From the NCBI RefSeq assembly GCF_005117025.1, contig NZ_SWCO01000001.1, forward strand, positions 903,136 through 967,135: 64,000 nucleotides of DNA, in the 5' to 3' direction. Position numbers and translations under genes: made by a program. Shown piece by piece: positions 28,029 through 38,306 of this stretch (the stretch's first letter is position 1; the number at the start of each line of letters is the position of its first letter). The notes under the pieces are model-generated. The model saw only the letters and a list, made by a program, of their open reading frames with translations. It did no database searches and was not told where the DNA came from. The DNA is from Alteromonas portus (lineage in GTDB: Bacteria; Pseudomonadota; Gammaproteobacteria; Enterobacterales; Alteromonadaceae).

Positions 28029-29681
28029 TTAATTTCTTGCCTTTGGTTGAATATCTGCTTCGTCATCTTTTGAAAATATCAAACTGTTCGGAGACTGATT
28101 AAGTTTCAATAACAAAGGCTGTATATTTCGCATTGTTTCTTGAAGGGCATCAACGGTTTCTTTTATCTCAGATTGATTAAAACCCCCTTCGCTGTAATTT
28201 TTTAGCAGGCCATCAAGACTCACTAGTACTTGATTGAGGTTACTGTTAAGTGCCTTGGCATCAATATCCGCAATAAGTAAATCAAAGTCACTGCTTGCTG
28301 TTTCTACCGACTCGGCCGCTAAACGCATGTCTTCAACCGCAAACTGAACATTTTCTACCATTTCTTTAAGCGGCAGCTGATTTATCTTATCTAAGATAGC
28401 GTCGGCTTTTTGCGTTAGCTGCGTGAATTCGTTACTAACCGTGGGGATCACTTCGTAGCCGTTTATCACTGCTATCTCGCTGTCACTATCGGCATCTGGT
28501 ACGTGCTGTAGGTCAACATACAGCCCCCCCGTTAACACGTTACCCATACGAAGTGACGCACGAAGATCTCTCTGTAGCCAGTTTCTGATGGTCTGCTTAA
28601 TGGCATTTAAACCTTCTTTGGTATCTGGCTGTCTAGCCTTGCCGGGGTATATATTAATAAGTACTGGGATCGGGTAATCCCTTTCTAAAATGTTGCCTTC
28701 AACGGCAGGGAAGGAGTTAATTGCAGTGACGTTACCTATTTCAATCCCTCGGTATTCAACTGGAGCGCCAACGGTAAGCCCTCGTACACTTTCATCTATA
28801 AGCAACAAATATTCGGCTGCAACTTTGTAACGTGCGTCTGAGGCGGCTGTGCTGTCGCCATAAATAGTAAAGAAGGCATTATCGAGGACTTGCTCACCCT
28901 TTGGTACGCCTTCGGGAATGCCAAAGGTAATGCCGTTAGCCAGCAGTGTTTCTAGACTTCCTGTTTCAACACTAACACCGTTCGATTCCAGTAATAATTT
29001 AACGCCACTCACATCCCAGAACCGCGTCGTGTTGGTTATTAGTTTATGGTAAGGCGCTTCTATGAATGCATCGTAATACACCACGCGCTCGTCAATATTA
29101 AAGGTAGCGTCTTCAAATTCGCCTACTTTAAAACCTTTGTAAATGATAGGGTCGCCAGGTTTATAGGCAAATTCGTCATCACTTTTTAGCATGACATGTA
29201 GACCAGGCGTGCCATGCGGCGTAACAGGCGGACGTTCAAGCGCGGTAAAGTGAAGCTGTTCTTTACCTTTGTCGTTTGCCGACATTGCAATGTAACTGCC
29301 AGACAAAAGGGTATTAAGGCCCGATACCTCAGAGAAGCTTATTCGAGGGGCCACCACCCAAAACTTGGCGTTTTCGTTAAGCAAATGAGCTGCGCTAGCG
29401 TCAATTCTTGCCGTAACCAGTACACCGTTTAGATCAGGTTTTAGGGTTATTTTTTTGACCTGACCAATATCCAAGTCGCGCACTTTAATCGGGGTTTTAT
29501 TTACTTCAATACCTGTAGCTGACTGAATCTCTATCGTTATCAGTGGGCCTTGGTTTTTCCATTGGTAATAGACCATCCATCCGCCAATAACGATAACGAG
29601 GATCGGAATAATCCAAATGCGAGAAATGGATGAGGTGGGTTTTACCTTTGCCTCGTTAATGTTCGGATCGTTTGTGGTCAT
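28029..29681 (-). CDS. pqiB: PqiB, MCE-domain intermembrane transport protein
   Basis: About 550 residues. One N-terminal helix (IWIIPILVIVIGGWMVYY) anchors three MCE domains (for example ATGIEVNKTPIKVRDLDIGQV and APVEYRGIEIGNV). A long C-terminal helical region (about 430-535) follows. PqiB hexamers form a lipid channel across the periplasm. The ATG at 29681 overlaps the pqiA stop as ATGA, so it is chosen over 29705. Confidence 0.92.
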   Translation of the reverse strand: MTTNDPNINEAKVKPTSSISRIWIIPILVIVIGGWMVYYQWKNQGPLITIEIQSATGIEVNKTPIKVRDLDIGQVKKITLKPDLNGVLVTARIDASAAHLLNENAKFWVVAPRISFSEVSGLNTLLSGSYIAMSANDKGKEQLHFTALERPPVTPHGTPGLHVMLKSDDEFAYKPGDPIIYKGFKVGEFEDATFNIDERVVYYDAFIEAPYHKLITNTTRFWDVSGVKLLLESNGVSVETGSLETLLANGITFGIPEGVPKGEQVLDNAFFTIYGDSTAASDARYKVAAEYLLLIDESVRGLTVGAPVEYRGIEIGNVTAINSFPAVEGNILERDYPIPVLINIYPGKARQPDTKEGLNAIKQTIRNWLQRDLRASLRMGNVLTGGLYVDLQHVPDADSDSEIAVINGYEVIPTVSNEFTQLTQKADAILDKINQLPLKEMVENVQFAVEDMRLAAESVETASSDFDLLIADIDAKALNSNLNQVLVSLDGLLKNYSEGGFNQSEIKETVDALQETMRNIQPLLLKLNQSPNSLIFSKDDEADIQPKARN

Positions 29682-30820
29682 GGTAATTGCTTCCACTGCT
29701 GCCAAATAAGCCTAGAGTCAAACGTCATCGCGGCTATCATTGTTACAAATACTACGGCACAAAAGGCAAGTGCCGCTTGGCCCGGGTAAATAGACATGGT
29801 GTTGCCCATTTGAATAAGAGACACCAACACTGCTACAACAAAAACGTCTATCATCGACCAGCGTCCTATTGCTTCGGTAACGCGGTAATAACGTATACGT
29901 AATTGTTTTGATGTGGTTTTCTCTCGTTGTACAGAAAAATTGAGCCAAGCAAGAATGATTATTTTCGCAACCGGCACCACCACACTGGCAACTAAAATGA
30001 TCAATGCAACAGGATAGGAACCTGATTCCCACAGCGAAATAACGCCACCAATAATCGTATTTGGTGTTTCTTGGCCAAAAAATTCAGTATACATAATTGG
30101 CAATATATTAGCAGGAATATATAAAATACAAGCAGTTAATAACAGTGCCCAAGTTCGCTGAATACTAGCCTTCGCTTGGTTCTCACAGAGTGGCTTAGGT
30201 TGCGGAGGTTGCCCGCATGACATCCACATTGCATAACGTGTGGTATCGAATTGGGATATGCAAAGCGCAGTAAACGCTGAAAAGCCAACAAATGCGTAAA
30301 ACGACAGGCCGATAGAAACATCGGCCAACTCAGTGATTTTTATAAGGCTGACCAACGTACCCACCAGAAAAATTTCTGCCATGCTCCAGGGCAAAAGCGC
30401 TTTTACAAGTTTGTAGAGCCGAGGCAAATAAAAAGGGCGACGGTTTTGTAATTGGGCTAAAGATAAAAGCAACAGGCCAGCTAATACCATGCCGGGTAGT
30501 AATAGTGTGGCTAAACTGGTTATTATCGCCAGCGACAAGTAGTCGTGTTCGATAAGTACGGTTATTCCCGTTGGCAAGTCGATACTGTGTTTTTGCCCGC
30601 TCGCTTTAAATGTCAGGAAGTTAAAAGGCAGTGAGAGCAATAAAAAAATCAAAGCACTGAACGCGTAAGCGAGTAACTTTTCGCTTGCTCCATTGCGATG
30701 AGACAGTAGCGTGTGATTGCATACCGGACATACGGCCCGTTGCCTATGCGCGAGAACGGGTATGTGTACCTGAGTATGGCACTGCTCACAAACTATAGAT
30801 AACGTATTTGATTCAGCCAT
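29678..30820 (-). CDS. pqiA: PqiA, inner-membrane partner of PqiB
   Basis: About 380 residues from the ATG at 30820 (MAESNTLSIVCEQC); the frame extends upstream to 30925 but that part looks non-coding. The N-terminal zinc ribbon is intact (CEQC...CPVC). Two PqiA modules of four helices follow. The second ribbon is degenerate: only isolated Cys remain in the MSCGQPPQPKPLCENQ linker. First gene of pqiAB(C). Confidence 0.92.
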   Translation of the reverse strand: MAESNTLSIVCEQCHTQVHIPVLAHRQRAVCPVCNHTLLSHRNGASEKLLAYAFSALIFLLLSLPFNFLTFKASGQKHSIDLPTGITVLIEHDYLSLAIITSLATLLLPGMVLAGLLLLSLAQLQNRRPFYLPRLYKLVKALLPWSMAEIFLVGTLVSLIKITELADVSIGLSFYAFVGFSAFTALCISQFDTTRYAMWMSCGQPPQPKPLCENQAKASIQRTWALLLTACILYIPANILPIMYTEFFGQETPNTIIGGVISLWESGSYPVALIILVASVVVPVAKIIILAWLNFSVQREKTTSKQLRIRYYRVTEAIGRWSMIDVFVVAVLVSLIQMGNTMSIYPGQAALAFCAVVFVTMIAAMTFDSRLIWQQWKQLP

Positions 30821-30984
30821 ATGCTTTTGTACGACACTTTTTGTATGCTCGTTGTAAGATAAATAGTAGCCTAGAGGTATAACCCGTTGATTTTTAGCAT
30901 CAACAGCATAGCTTATTGCGAGCATGTCGGGAAGTATAGCTAGCCTTATTTAAAAGTATAACAACAATAATTGACGACTAAGTG

Positions 30985-31998
30985 ATGGAAACAGCAAACG
31001 AAATTCGCAGCGTGTATGGAAAAGTAAAGAAGCAATTAAACCGTTTACTTCTAAAAAGGCGTATTGGCTTTTTACGTTTTTGGGTAAGTATTACCTTCGC
31101 TCAGCGTTGTTATTTCTTGGCAACGAGCATGCTCTTGTTGCAACTATTTTTCGATATCGAAAGTGGCTTGTTTGAAGCAATCATGTTTGGTTTAGCACTT
31201 GCTGGCATTGTCAGCGAGACATGGCCTAGGTTCATGGCGCTGTGGAACAGCTTACCAGGGAAAGCGATAATTTTATTTGTATACGCAATTATCGCGAATT
31301 TCGCATTAGCGTCGGCTAGTGGGCTCGTGAATAGCATAACCGGCGTTTCTGCTGGCGCGCTGCCCTACAGTCACAATTTCGCGCTTATACTTATGGTGCC
31401 AAGCTGGTTCTTCGTCACCACGCTAATGGCGCTCGTAGGCGGAATGCTAGTTATCTTTGTTTATGTGTTCTTCTTATTATTACTAAAGCCCTTTGGTGTA
31501 CAAAGGCTTTGGCATCAACCCGGCTACCGTTATGTATTATCCACCGCTGTAGCAAGGTTTGTGTGGACCCTTGGCGTGGCCCTGCAGCTAGGGGTTTTAG
31601 CAGGACAGGTGGGGCTACTTTCTGAATTCAGTAATGAAAGCGCCAATGCGTTAATAACAATAGAAAATGAGATTGAAGCCCAGCCTGACGATAGTGAAGA
31701 GAAACCCATCGAGGGGCAAACAGAAGAGGTTTCAGAGTTAGAAGCAGATTTAACCGCGCTTTTAACCGATGCAAAACAAAAAAGTATTCGTTATAAAAAA
31801 ACACAGCGCCAGGCACTGGCTAGTTTTATTTATGAGTTTGAAGCAGACTCTCGCTCTCGCTGTGCGCATCCTGAGGGGACGCGTGTTATTGAGCTTAACG
31901 ACTACGAAATTTTGCAAATAGTGCCAACACAGGAAGATGAGATTGGCTATGCTTACACTGTAGTCCCATGTCGTTCAGCTGCCATTGGGCTCGATTAA
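30985..31998 (+). CDS. Multi-pass membrane protein, not recognised
   Basis: 337 residues from ATG 30985 (GTG 30982 also in frame). Hydrophobic segments lie at about 35-55, 60-80, 85-110, 125-165 and 185-210. The last third is soluble with a very acidic stretch (EAQPDDSEEKPIEGQTEEVSE) and two Cys near the end (SRCAHPEG, VVPCRSA). I recognise no family. It is transcribed away from pqiA; a shared envelope role is only a guess. Confidence 0.7.
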   Translation: METANEIRSVYGKVKKQLNRLLLKRRIGFLRFWVSITFAQRCYFLATSMLLLQLFFDIESGLFEAIMFGLALAGIVSETWPRFMALWNSLPGKAIILFVYAIIANFALASASGLVNSITGVSAGALPYSHNFALILMVPSWFFVTTLMALVGGMLVIFVYVFFLLLLKPFGVQRLWHQPGYRYVLSTAVARFVWTLGVALQLGVLAGQVGLLSEFSNESANALITIENEIEAQPDDSEEKPIEGQTEEVSELEADLTALLTDAKQKSIRYKKTQRQALASFIYEFEADSRSRCAHPEGTRVIELNDYEILQIVPTQEDEIGYAYTVVPCRSAAIGLD

Positions 31999-32011
31999 AG
32001 TGAATTAGATT

Positions 32012-32028
32012 AAAGCGCTCCGCTTTTT
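32012..32028 (+). terminator. Probable terminator
   Basis: AAAGCG (32012-32017) pairs with CGCTTT (32021-32026) around a 3-nt loop and runs into T's, 14 bp after the membrane-protein stop. Confidence 0.55.
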
Positions 32029-32124
32029 CTGCTCTTAGTTAGTAAGGCCATTACAGTTTCAAATTAAATGTACTCATGGCCACTCGTTGAGAGCGTTCTG
32101 AGAGTATCAGCCATGCTTAGGTCG

Positions 32125-32835
32125 CTATTTGGCATCTCGCACACATCTAACGCTAAACATATAGTCTTTGTTTAGCTTAGCCCTTCTAATTTCGCCTTTA
32201 TGTGAGTTCCACCAGGAATAGGCGAGGGTGCGAGCGTACGCCTCTTTATCAGTGGCGCTCGTACTTGTCCAAAACTCAGTGTACATTCCCTGCGTTATAT
32301 ACCAGTTGCCTATTTTTACGCCCGCTGCCGTTGCGCCAAATTGAAATTGATTAACTTTGGCCTGATCGAATTTTTTAAACAGGGTATTAGGCTGCTCCGC
32401 TTTTAGCGTAATAGCAATGTCGTTGCTTCCGCGCCAGCCTTCTTGTGCCAGCTCGCTTTGTGCTATACCAATAGTGCGCTCCATTTCCTGCCAATCGGCG
32501 TCGGTCGCAATGCGCCATCCAGCAGGACACAGCTTTCGCTCGTCATCTACGTCTTGCCAGTGATAAAGCCGTCCGTATTTAAGTAGGTTCTTCTCGTCGT
32601 CTTTTGGAATAAACCCAGAATCAACAGGGCTTCCATCTTGAAACTGAGTAGCGCGTAGGTTTTCTGCAAACCACTCAAGTTTCCCTAATTTTACGGTTTT
32701 ATAGCGATTACCTTCCACGTCTTGAAAAGTATTCTGGCTGCCATCAAACTCTAGATTTGAAGTGTTCATAGAAGCTGGAACTGAGGGCGAAGAGGTCATC
32801 ATAAAAAATCCTAAAATAAAAACGGCTTTTCTCAT
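32125..32835 (-). CDS. Exported FISUMP-domain protein
   Basis: About 236 residues from ATG 32835; the open frame to 32904 overlaps the SDR gene. Signal peptide MRKAVFILGFFMMTSSPSVPAS. The rest matches the Fibrobacter succinogenes major paralogous domain pattern: YKTVKLGKLEWFAENLRA, YGRLYHWQD, CPAGWRIATDADWQEME, FWTSTSATDKEAYARTL and a C-terminal SVRCVRD. The fold is C-type-lectin-like and the function is unknown. It follows the SDR gene with about 24 bp between, so the two may be co-transcribed. Confidence 0.8.
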   Translation of the reverse strand: MRKAVFILGFFMMTSSPSVPASMNTSNLEFDGSQNTFQDVEGNRYKTVKLGKLEWFAENLRATQFQDGSPVDSGFIPKDDEKNLLKYGRLYHWQDVDDERKLCPAGWRIATDADWQEMERTIGIAQSELAQEGWRGSNDIAITLKAEQPNTLFKKFDQAKVNQFQFGATAAGVKIGNWYITQGMYTEFWTSTSATDKEAYARTLAYSWWNSHKGEIRRAKLNKDYMFSVRCVRDAK

Positions 32836-32858
32836 TTCATCAACATTCAATTTAGCAA

Positions 32859-33809
32859 TTAAAACGACCAGGTAAAGTCTGTCGCTTTTTCTGATACGGC
32901 CCAAAGTTTTGTCAGCACTTTTTTGTCTACAGCAAAATCCTCTAATTTACACTCTCCAACAGGGCCGCCAAAATTCATTAACCCTGTTGGTCCATAATAG
33001 GCACGCTGTTTAAGGTTATCTTCGGTGGCACACATCACTTCAGGGTAGGCGCCTTTCTCGGCAGACTGCGCCAGCCCTATTTTCACCATAAAGGACCAAG
33101 AAATACGGGTTACCCAGTTAGCACTTTCTCGTATAAGGGTGGTGTTCGACGCTCCGGGGTGACACACAAACACCTTCACGTGTTTGTTATGTGCTTTTAC
33201 TTTGTCTTGTAATTCGTACGCAAACATCATTTGCGCCAGTTTACTTTGGCTGTATACCTTGTTGGGGTTGTAATTTTTGTCCCAGTTCATGTCATTAAAC
33301 TGCATGGTTCTTAGGCCCATTTTGTGCCCTTCACTAGCAACGACTACAATGCGTCCTTTCGACTCATTGATACGATCGAATAACAAACCACACAGTAAAA
33401 AGTGACCGTAATGGTTAACGCCTAATTGGCTCTCAAAACCATCCTCGGTTAATTCTTGCGTTGATATTTGTGCAATAGCAGCATTACAAATTAGCGCGTT
33501 GATAGTAGGAACTTGAGCTAAGATTTCTTTTGCTGACTGTCTCACAGCATTAAGGCTGCTTAGGTCAAGGCGTATATAGCTGACATTGGCATCGTTACCA
33601 AACTCTTGCTTTAACGTAGCGATAGCGTCATGGGATTTGCTCGGGCTTCGGTTCAACATAACGACTTTCGCACCTTTGGAAAGTAGAATACGTGTAGCCT
33701 CAAACCCAGCGCCCGTATTTGCGCCTGTTATTAAAAACGTCTTACCGTTTGCGTTTTCAATACGAGATGGCGTCCAACCGCCTTTTCCAAATAGATTACT
33801 CTTTGTCAT
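32859..33809 (-). CDS. Short-chain dehydrogenase/reductase
   Basis: 316 residues from ATG 33809 (MTKSNLFGKGGW). The Rossmann NAD(P) motif is TGANTGAGFE and the catalytic pair is Y-x3-K in YSQSKLAQ. It resembles retinol dehydrogenase/WW-oxidoreductase-like SDRs. The substrate is unknown. Upstream frame to 33914 lacks family sequence. It diverges from an AraC regulator, which may control it. Confidence 0.88.
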   Translation of the reverse strand: MTKSNLFGKGGWTPSRIENANGKTFLITGANTGAGFEATRILLSKGAKVVMLNRSPSKSHDAIATLKQEFGNDANVSYIRLDLSSLNAVRQSAKEILAQVPTINALICNAAIAQISTQELTEDGFESQLGVNHYGHFLLCGLLFDRINESKGRIVVVASEGHKMGLRTMQFNDMNWDKNYNPNKVYSQSKLAQMMFAYELQDKVKAHNKHVKVFVCHPGASNTTLIRESANWVTRISWSFMVKIGLAQSAEKGAYPEVMCATEDNLKQRAYYGPTGLMNFGGPVGECKLEDFAVDKKVLTKLWAVSEKATDFTWSF

Positions 33810-34010
33810 CTGCTTCAAACCTTTTGTCACTAAATTTTGTATACTTGTAATATAATGACTAACGGTTGGGTAAAGTAGGCGAAAAACTCTTGAAAACTTG
33901 CCTAATCGTATCACCTTGTTGTTTAGGGTGAAGTTTGCTGCTAGATTGCATAACGCAAAAAATCAAAGAACACGATGTAAATAAAAGATGAGGTAGTGGT
34001 TTAAAGCGCT

Positions 34011-34910
34011 ATGAGCAAAGCACTAATAAAGCAGTTAATTGAAGAGAAAGTGGATAACAGCGGCTTATACGATACCGGGATCGATGGTGTTCAACTTTTT
34101 AAAATAACACAGCCCATCGAGTGTGCTCCTGTAGTATACGAACCGTCACTAACTGCCATTGTTCACGGTGGTAAAGAAGCCATTTTGAATGGGGATAAGC
34201 ATACCTTTAACACCAGCAAATATACTTGCTGCACCATGTCTATGCCTGTAGAGGCGGGCATTCCCGATGCTTCTGAGGAAAGCCCACTACTGGGGGTTTA
34301 TATTTCTTTAAATAGCAGATTGATGACCGATTTAGCTATTGAGTTTGAAAGTGTAGGCGGTAATTTCAGTCAATCGTCAGCTTCGTCTGCACCCTCGGGC
34401 ATTGCTTCAGCCCGGTGGGATGCTGATTTTACCGATGCCCTATATCGCTTACTTCTTCTCACTGATAATGCTACCGATATTGCTATGTTAGCCAGTACGC
34501 GTTTGCGCGAACTGTATTACTCGGTATTAAAAGGGGAAGCGGGTAGCATAGTAAGAGGCAGTTTTGGCGTAGGCAATGCCATAGGGCGGGCTATTGAATA
34601 CCTGGCCTCCCATGTAAATGAAAACGTCACTATTGACGATATGGCCAGTAAGATAGGTATGAGTAAGGCCGTATTTCATCGTAAATTTAAACAAGCCACT
34701 ACTATGTCGCCTATTCAGTTTGTTAAATCGATGCGGTTGAATAACGCAGCCAAACGTATAGCTGAAGGCACAAACGTAAGTGTTGCAGCAATGGATGTTG
34801 GCTATATAAGTTCGTCGCAATTTAGCCGAGATTTTAAGCGAATGTATGGCTTATCGCCGAAACAATGGGAAAAAGAAAATAAAACAAAAGCCGCGAGCAT
34901 GCTGCAATAG
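34011..34910 (+). CDS. AraC-family transcriptional regulator
   Basis: 299 residues. The N-terminal AraC_N-type domain covers about 15-170 (PSLTAIVHGGKEAIL). The C-terminal double helix-turn-helix spans about 195-290: VTIDDMASKIGMSKAVFHRKFK and VSVAAMDVGYISSSQFSRDFKRMYGLSPKQW. It is divergent from the SDR gene across about 200 bp, a common layout for a local activator. The effector is unknown. Confidence 0.9.
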   Translation: MSKALIKQLIEEKVDNSGLYDTGIDGVQLFKITQPIECAPVVYEPSLTAIVHGGKEAILNGDKHTFNTSKYTCCTMSMPVEAGIPDASEESPLLGVYISLNSRLMTDLAIEFESVGGNFSQSSASSAPSGIASARWDADFTDALYRLLLLTDNATDIAMLASTRLRELYYSVLKGEAGSIVRGSFGVGNAIGRAIEYLASHVNENVTIDDMASKIGMSKAVFHRKFKQATTMSPIQFVKSMRLNNAAKRIAEGTNVSVAAMDVGYISSSQFSRDFKRMYGLSPKQWEKENKTKAASMLQ

Positions 34911-34961
34911 TTTGGTCAACATGAGGCTATGACTTAAAAAATATTAGCGATAGAGATATTA

Positions 34962-34998
34962 AAAAAGCTCGCGACAGCAAACTGTGGCGAGCTTTTTA
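34962..34998. terminator. Bidirectional terminator between araC-type gene and asnS
   Basis: AAAAAGCTCGC pairs with GCGAGCTTTTT, and an inner ACAG/CTGT extension closes a CAAA loop. It serves both convergent genes. Confidence 0.92.
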
Positions 34999-35018
34999 TT
35001 TATTAATACAGCAACTGC

Positions 35019-36416
35019 TTAGAAGCTAGCGTTGCCCGGTGTACGTGGGAATGGGATCACGTCACGTACGTTTTGCATGCCGGTTACGTATGCTACAAGA
35101 CGCTCGAAACCAAGACCGAAACCTGAGTGAGGTACGGTGCCGTAGCGGCGAAGGTCGCGATACCATGCGTAATCTTCTTTCGATAGGCCCATTTCGTCAA
35201 GGCGTGCATCGAAAACGTCTAGTCGTTCTTCACGTTGTGAACCACCGATGATTTCACCGATGCCTGGCGCAAGTACGTCCATTGCTGCAACTGTCTTACC
35301 GTCGTCGTTAATGCGCATGTAGAAGGCTTTAATATCTTTCGGGTAGTTCTGCATGATAATTGGCGCACCAACGTGCTCTTCTGCAAGATAGCGCTCATGC
35401 TCAGAAGATAAATCGATACCCCATTCAACAGGGAATTCGAATTCTTTGCCGCAGTTTTGCAGAATTTCGATAGCGTCTGTGTAGTCCATGCGAACAAAGT
35501 CAGAGCTTACTAACTTTTCTAAACGCTCAATGGCGTCTTTCTTAATACGCTGAGCAAAGAACGCCATGTCGTCAGGCAGTTCTTCAAGCACGGCCTTACA
35601 TACATATTTCAGCATGTCTTCAGCAAGCTGTGCTACGTCTTTCAATTCAGCAAACGCCACTTCAGGCTCAATCATCCAAAATTCGGCAAGGTGGCGAGAT
35701 GTGTTTGAGTTCTCTGCACGGAACGTAGGGCCGAACGTGTACACCTTAGACATAGCTGTACAGTAAGTTTCAACGTTAAGCTGTCCTGATACCGTAAGGT
35801 AGGTTTCTTTGCCGAAGAAATCTTCTGAGTAGTCAACATTGCCTTTGTCGTCGCGTGGAAGGTTCATCATATCAAGGGTTGATACGCGGAACATTTCACC
35901 TGCACCTTCTGTATCGCTGGCCGTTAGAATTGGCGTAGAGATCCAGAAGTAACCTTTTTCGTGGAAGAAGCGGTGAATAGCCTGCGACAAACAGTTGCGC
36001 ACGCGTGTTACCGCGCCGATAACGTTCGTGCGTGGGCGAAGGTGCGCATATTCGCGAAGGTACTCAATGCTGTGGCGTTTAGCGGCCATTGGGTAGGTAT
36101 CAGGGTTTTCTACCCAACCTAAAACCTCAACGTCAGTCGCGTCAATTTCAACGGCTTGGCCTTGGCCCTGAGACTCTTTCACTGTACCGGTAACCGATAA
36201 CGAGCAGCCTGCTGTTAAGCGCTGGATATCGGCATAATTTGACAGAGAATTTAGCGCAATAACTTGTACAGGATCGAAGCAACTACCGTCGTGTAGTGCA
36301 ATAAATGATAACCCCGCTTTAGAGTCGCGGCGTGTTCTTACCCAACCCTTTACGGTTACCGATTCGCCAACGGCGTACTTACCTTTAAGTACGTCAACTA
36401 CGGGCGCATGCGTCAT
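35019..36416 (-). CDS. asnS: Asparaginyl-tRNA synthetase
   Basis: 465 residues, normal for bacterial AsnS. It charges tRNA-Asn in the cytosol. The N-terminal OB-fold anticodon-binding domain ([24 protein letters not shown]) is followed by the class II core: motif 2 in [25 protein letters not shown] and motif 3 in [15 protein letters not shown]. The end [14 protein letters not shown] is typical of AsnS. Single-gene unit. Confidence 0.97.
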   Translation of the reverse strand: MTHAPVVDVLKGKYAVGESVTVKGWVRTRRDSKAGLSFIALHDGSCFDPVQVIALNSLSNYADIQRLTAGCSLSVTGTVKESQGQGQAVEIDATDVEVLGWVENPDTYPMAAKRHSIEYLREYAHLRPRTNVIGAVTRVRNCLSQAIHRFFHEKGYFWISTPILTASDTEGAGEMFRVSTLDMMNLPRDDKGNVDYSEDFFGKETYLTVSGQLNVETYCTAMSKVYTFGPTFRAENSNTSRHLAEFWMIEPEVAFAELKDVAQLAEDMLKYVCKAVLEELPDDMAFFAQRIKKDAIERLEKLVSSDFVRMDYTDAIEILQNCGKEFEFPVEWGIDLSSEHERYLAEEHVGAPIIMQNYPKDIKAFYMRINDDGKTVAAMDVLAPGIGEIIGGSQREERLDVFDARLDEMGLSKEDYAWYRDLRRYGTVPHSGFGLGFERLVAYVTGMQNVRDVIPFPRTPGNASF

Positions 36417-36740
36417 GTTAATTTCTCCGTCTTACTAATTTTATGTTGTTGCTTACTATTGAGTCATTTTCAACAACACAGTGCATTAAACTGTGAATGA
36501 AAAAATGCACTAAAATTTGCTTTATGGTCAATGTTTTTGGATTGTCATGCCGATAACTAACTAGCATCTGTAATAGCTTTTCGCTTTTCAAAAGGCTTTT
36601 CGCAATTCGCTTGACGCCAAATGTAAGCAAAATACAGATCGAAACATGGCTTGGTGTTGTAAAAATAACCAATGAAATACAATCCAATAGCACGCTAGTA
36701 TACCCAACATAAAGCGGGATGCCAGAGAACAGAGTGACAA
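36417..36740. other. Spacer upstream of asnS, about 324 bp
   Basis: Holds the promoters for asnS (minus) and the small membrane protein (plus). A minus-strand open frame of 125 codons crosses it but has no coding character. Nothing else was identified. Confidence 0.5.
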
Positions 36741-37229
36741 ATGGGAAATAAAAATGATTCAAGCACATCAGTGCCCCAGCAAGCACAAGAACCACACGCT
36801 ACGCAAAGCAATGCTGATCAGTCTAGCGAAGCAGAAAATAAGAGACGTACTATGACATATGAAGAACTTGCCGAGCGACGTTCAACGCCTCGTTCTCAAA
36901 CGCCCTTCTATAAGGTCATGCTGGCACTAAACATTGTTGGCTGGGTAGGCATGATTGTTGTACTCATACTGTTTCACTATGCGCGCCCAGATTTTATCAG
37001 CGGCGTGCAGCAGTACTGGGGAATAAAAGGTGATACCAGTTGGTCTGAAAGTCACTTATCGGCGATGACCATCATGCTACAGGTATGTCTAGTTGTAACC
37101 TTGGTAAGCATTATTATGCGGGCACGGAGAAATCGCCGTCGTTCTGATAATTTTGGTGTTAATCTGATTATTCTGTTCGCCATCGCGGCTGTAAGTTTAA
37201 TCACGTTAGCCACAACGCTAGGCCTGTAA
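36741..37229 (+). CDS. Small membrane protein, not recognised
   Basis: 162 residues. The first 50 are polar and Gln/Ser-rich, followed by MTYEELAERRSTPRSQTPFY. Three hydrophobic helices lie at about 59-82, 107-124 and 138-158, with a strongly basic loop (RARRNRRRSDN) between the last two, so that loop should be cytosolic. I do not recognise the family. Single gene, convergent with the exchanger. Confidence 0.7.
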   Translation: MGNKNDSSTSVPQQAQEPHATQSNADQSSEAENKRRTMTYEELAERRSTPRSQTPFYKVMLALNIVGWVGMIVVLILFHYARPDFISGVQQYWGIKGDTSWSESHLSAMTIMLQVCLVVTLVSIIMRARRNRRRSDNFGVNLIILFAIAAVSLITLATTLGL

Positions 37230-37252
37230 GTCGGGGTAAGTATAGCCCGCGT

Positions 37253-37292
37253 CTCACTTGATAGTTCAGCCAAAGGGAGTCTATCAAGTGAG
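37253..37292. repeat. Perfect 12-bp inverted repeat between convergent genes
   Basis: CTCACTTGATAG (37253-37264) and CTATCAAGTGAG (37281-37292) with a 16-nt loop and no T-run. It may form a transcript-end hairpin for both genes. Confidence 0.8.
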
Positions 37293-37337
37293 CAACAACA
37301 CGCTACCAGTATAAAGGGTTACAGGCTATATTCTGCG

Positions 37338-38306
37338 TTAAATGAAAGCTGACTGGATAAGCCAGTAAGTATAGGCCGCATAAGCAAGCACAAACGCTCC
37401 GCCTTCCAGACGGTTTAAGCGACCCTGGCGCTTAATGCCAATACAGAAAATGAACAGCGCAATGGTTGATGCGAACATCACCATAACGTCACGGTATAAG
37501 AACTCCGAACCCACAGTCATTGGCTGAATGGTACCTGCAATGCCCACTACCGCCAAGGTGTTGAACATGTTAGATCCTATTACATTACCGATAGCTAAAT
37601 CGTGTTCGCCTTTCTTCACCGCCATTAGCGATGATGCAAGTTCTGGTAACGATGTACCAATTGCGATAACCGTCAACCCAATAATCGTATCGCTAACACC
37701 AAAGAAGGTGGCGACTTCTACCGCGCCCCATACCAGCATACGCGAGCTTGCAACTAGCAATAAAAGCCCCGCTATCAACCACATTACGTGGGTTTTCACT
37801 GTGCCTTCATTGCTATTAATTTCTTCATCGTATTCGTCGGCGAGGGCGTCTTTGTCGCCCTTCATGCCGTGATAAATGCTCCAGGAAAGCAGAAGAACAA
37901 AAAGCCCTAGTAAAGAAAATGCGTCATCTTTAGAAACGCTCAAGTCCCATACCTGCCATGCAGCAAAGAACGTAATACCAAGCAGAACAGGCAGTTCTTT
38001 TTTGATAATTTCTGATTTAACGGCAATAGGGCTAATTATTGCGGTAAGACCAAGAATTAATAGGATATTGGCAATGTTAGAGCCATAGGCATTTCCCAGC
38101 GCAATGCCAGAGTTGCCCTGGAATGCAGCAAATATAGACACAATAATTTCGGGGGCAGAGGTACCAAACCCAATAATGAGCATACCGATGAGCAGTGGGG
38201 ATACACCAAAATGATTAGCTACCGATGCGGCTCCGCCAACAAACTTCCCTGCGCTCCATAATAGAACCGGCAACCCAATTAAAATAGCCAAGCTGGCCAA
38301 TAGCAT
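37338..38306 (-). CDS. Calcium/sodium antiporter, CaCA family (YrbG-like)
   Basis: 322 residues with about ten membrane helices. Both alpha-repeats are clear: GFGTSAPEIIVSIFAA with GNAYGSNIANILLILG, and AIGTSLPELASSLMAV with GNVIGSNMFNTLAVVG. The conserved acidic residues (Glu in PEI and PEL) are present. An acidic cytosolic loop (DEYDEEINSNEG) separates the halves. Ion specificity is inferred from family. Confidence 0.93.
   Translation of the reverse strand: MLLASLAILIGLPVLLWSAGKFVGGAASVANHFGVSPLLIGMLIIGFGTSAPEIIVSIFAAFQGNSGIALGNAYGSNIANILLILGLTAIISPIAVKSEIIKKELPVLLGITFFAAWQVWDLSVSKDDAFSLLGLFVLLLSWSIYHGMKGDKDALADEYDEEINSNEGTVKTHVMWLIAGLLLLVASSRMLVWGAVEVATFFGVSDTIIGLTVIAIGTSLPELASSLMAVKKGEHDLAIGNVIGSNMFNTLAVVGIAGTIQPMTVGSEFLYRDVMVMFASTIALFIFCIGIKRQGRLNRLEGGAFVLAYAAYTYWLIQSAFI

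Noticed and set aside
36418..36795. 125-codon minus-strand open frame after the asnS start
   Set aside because: It overlaps the start of the plus-strand membrane-protein gene, has irregular composition and no recognisable domain.
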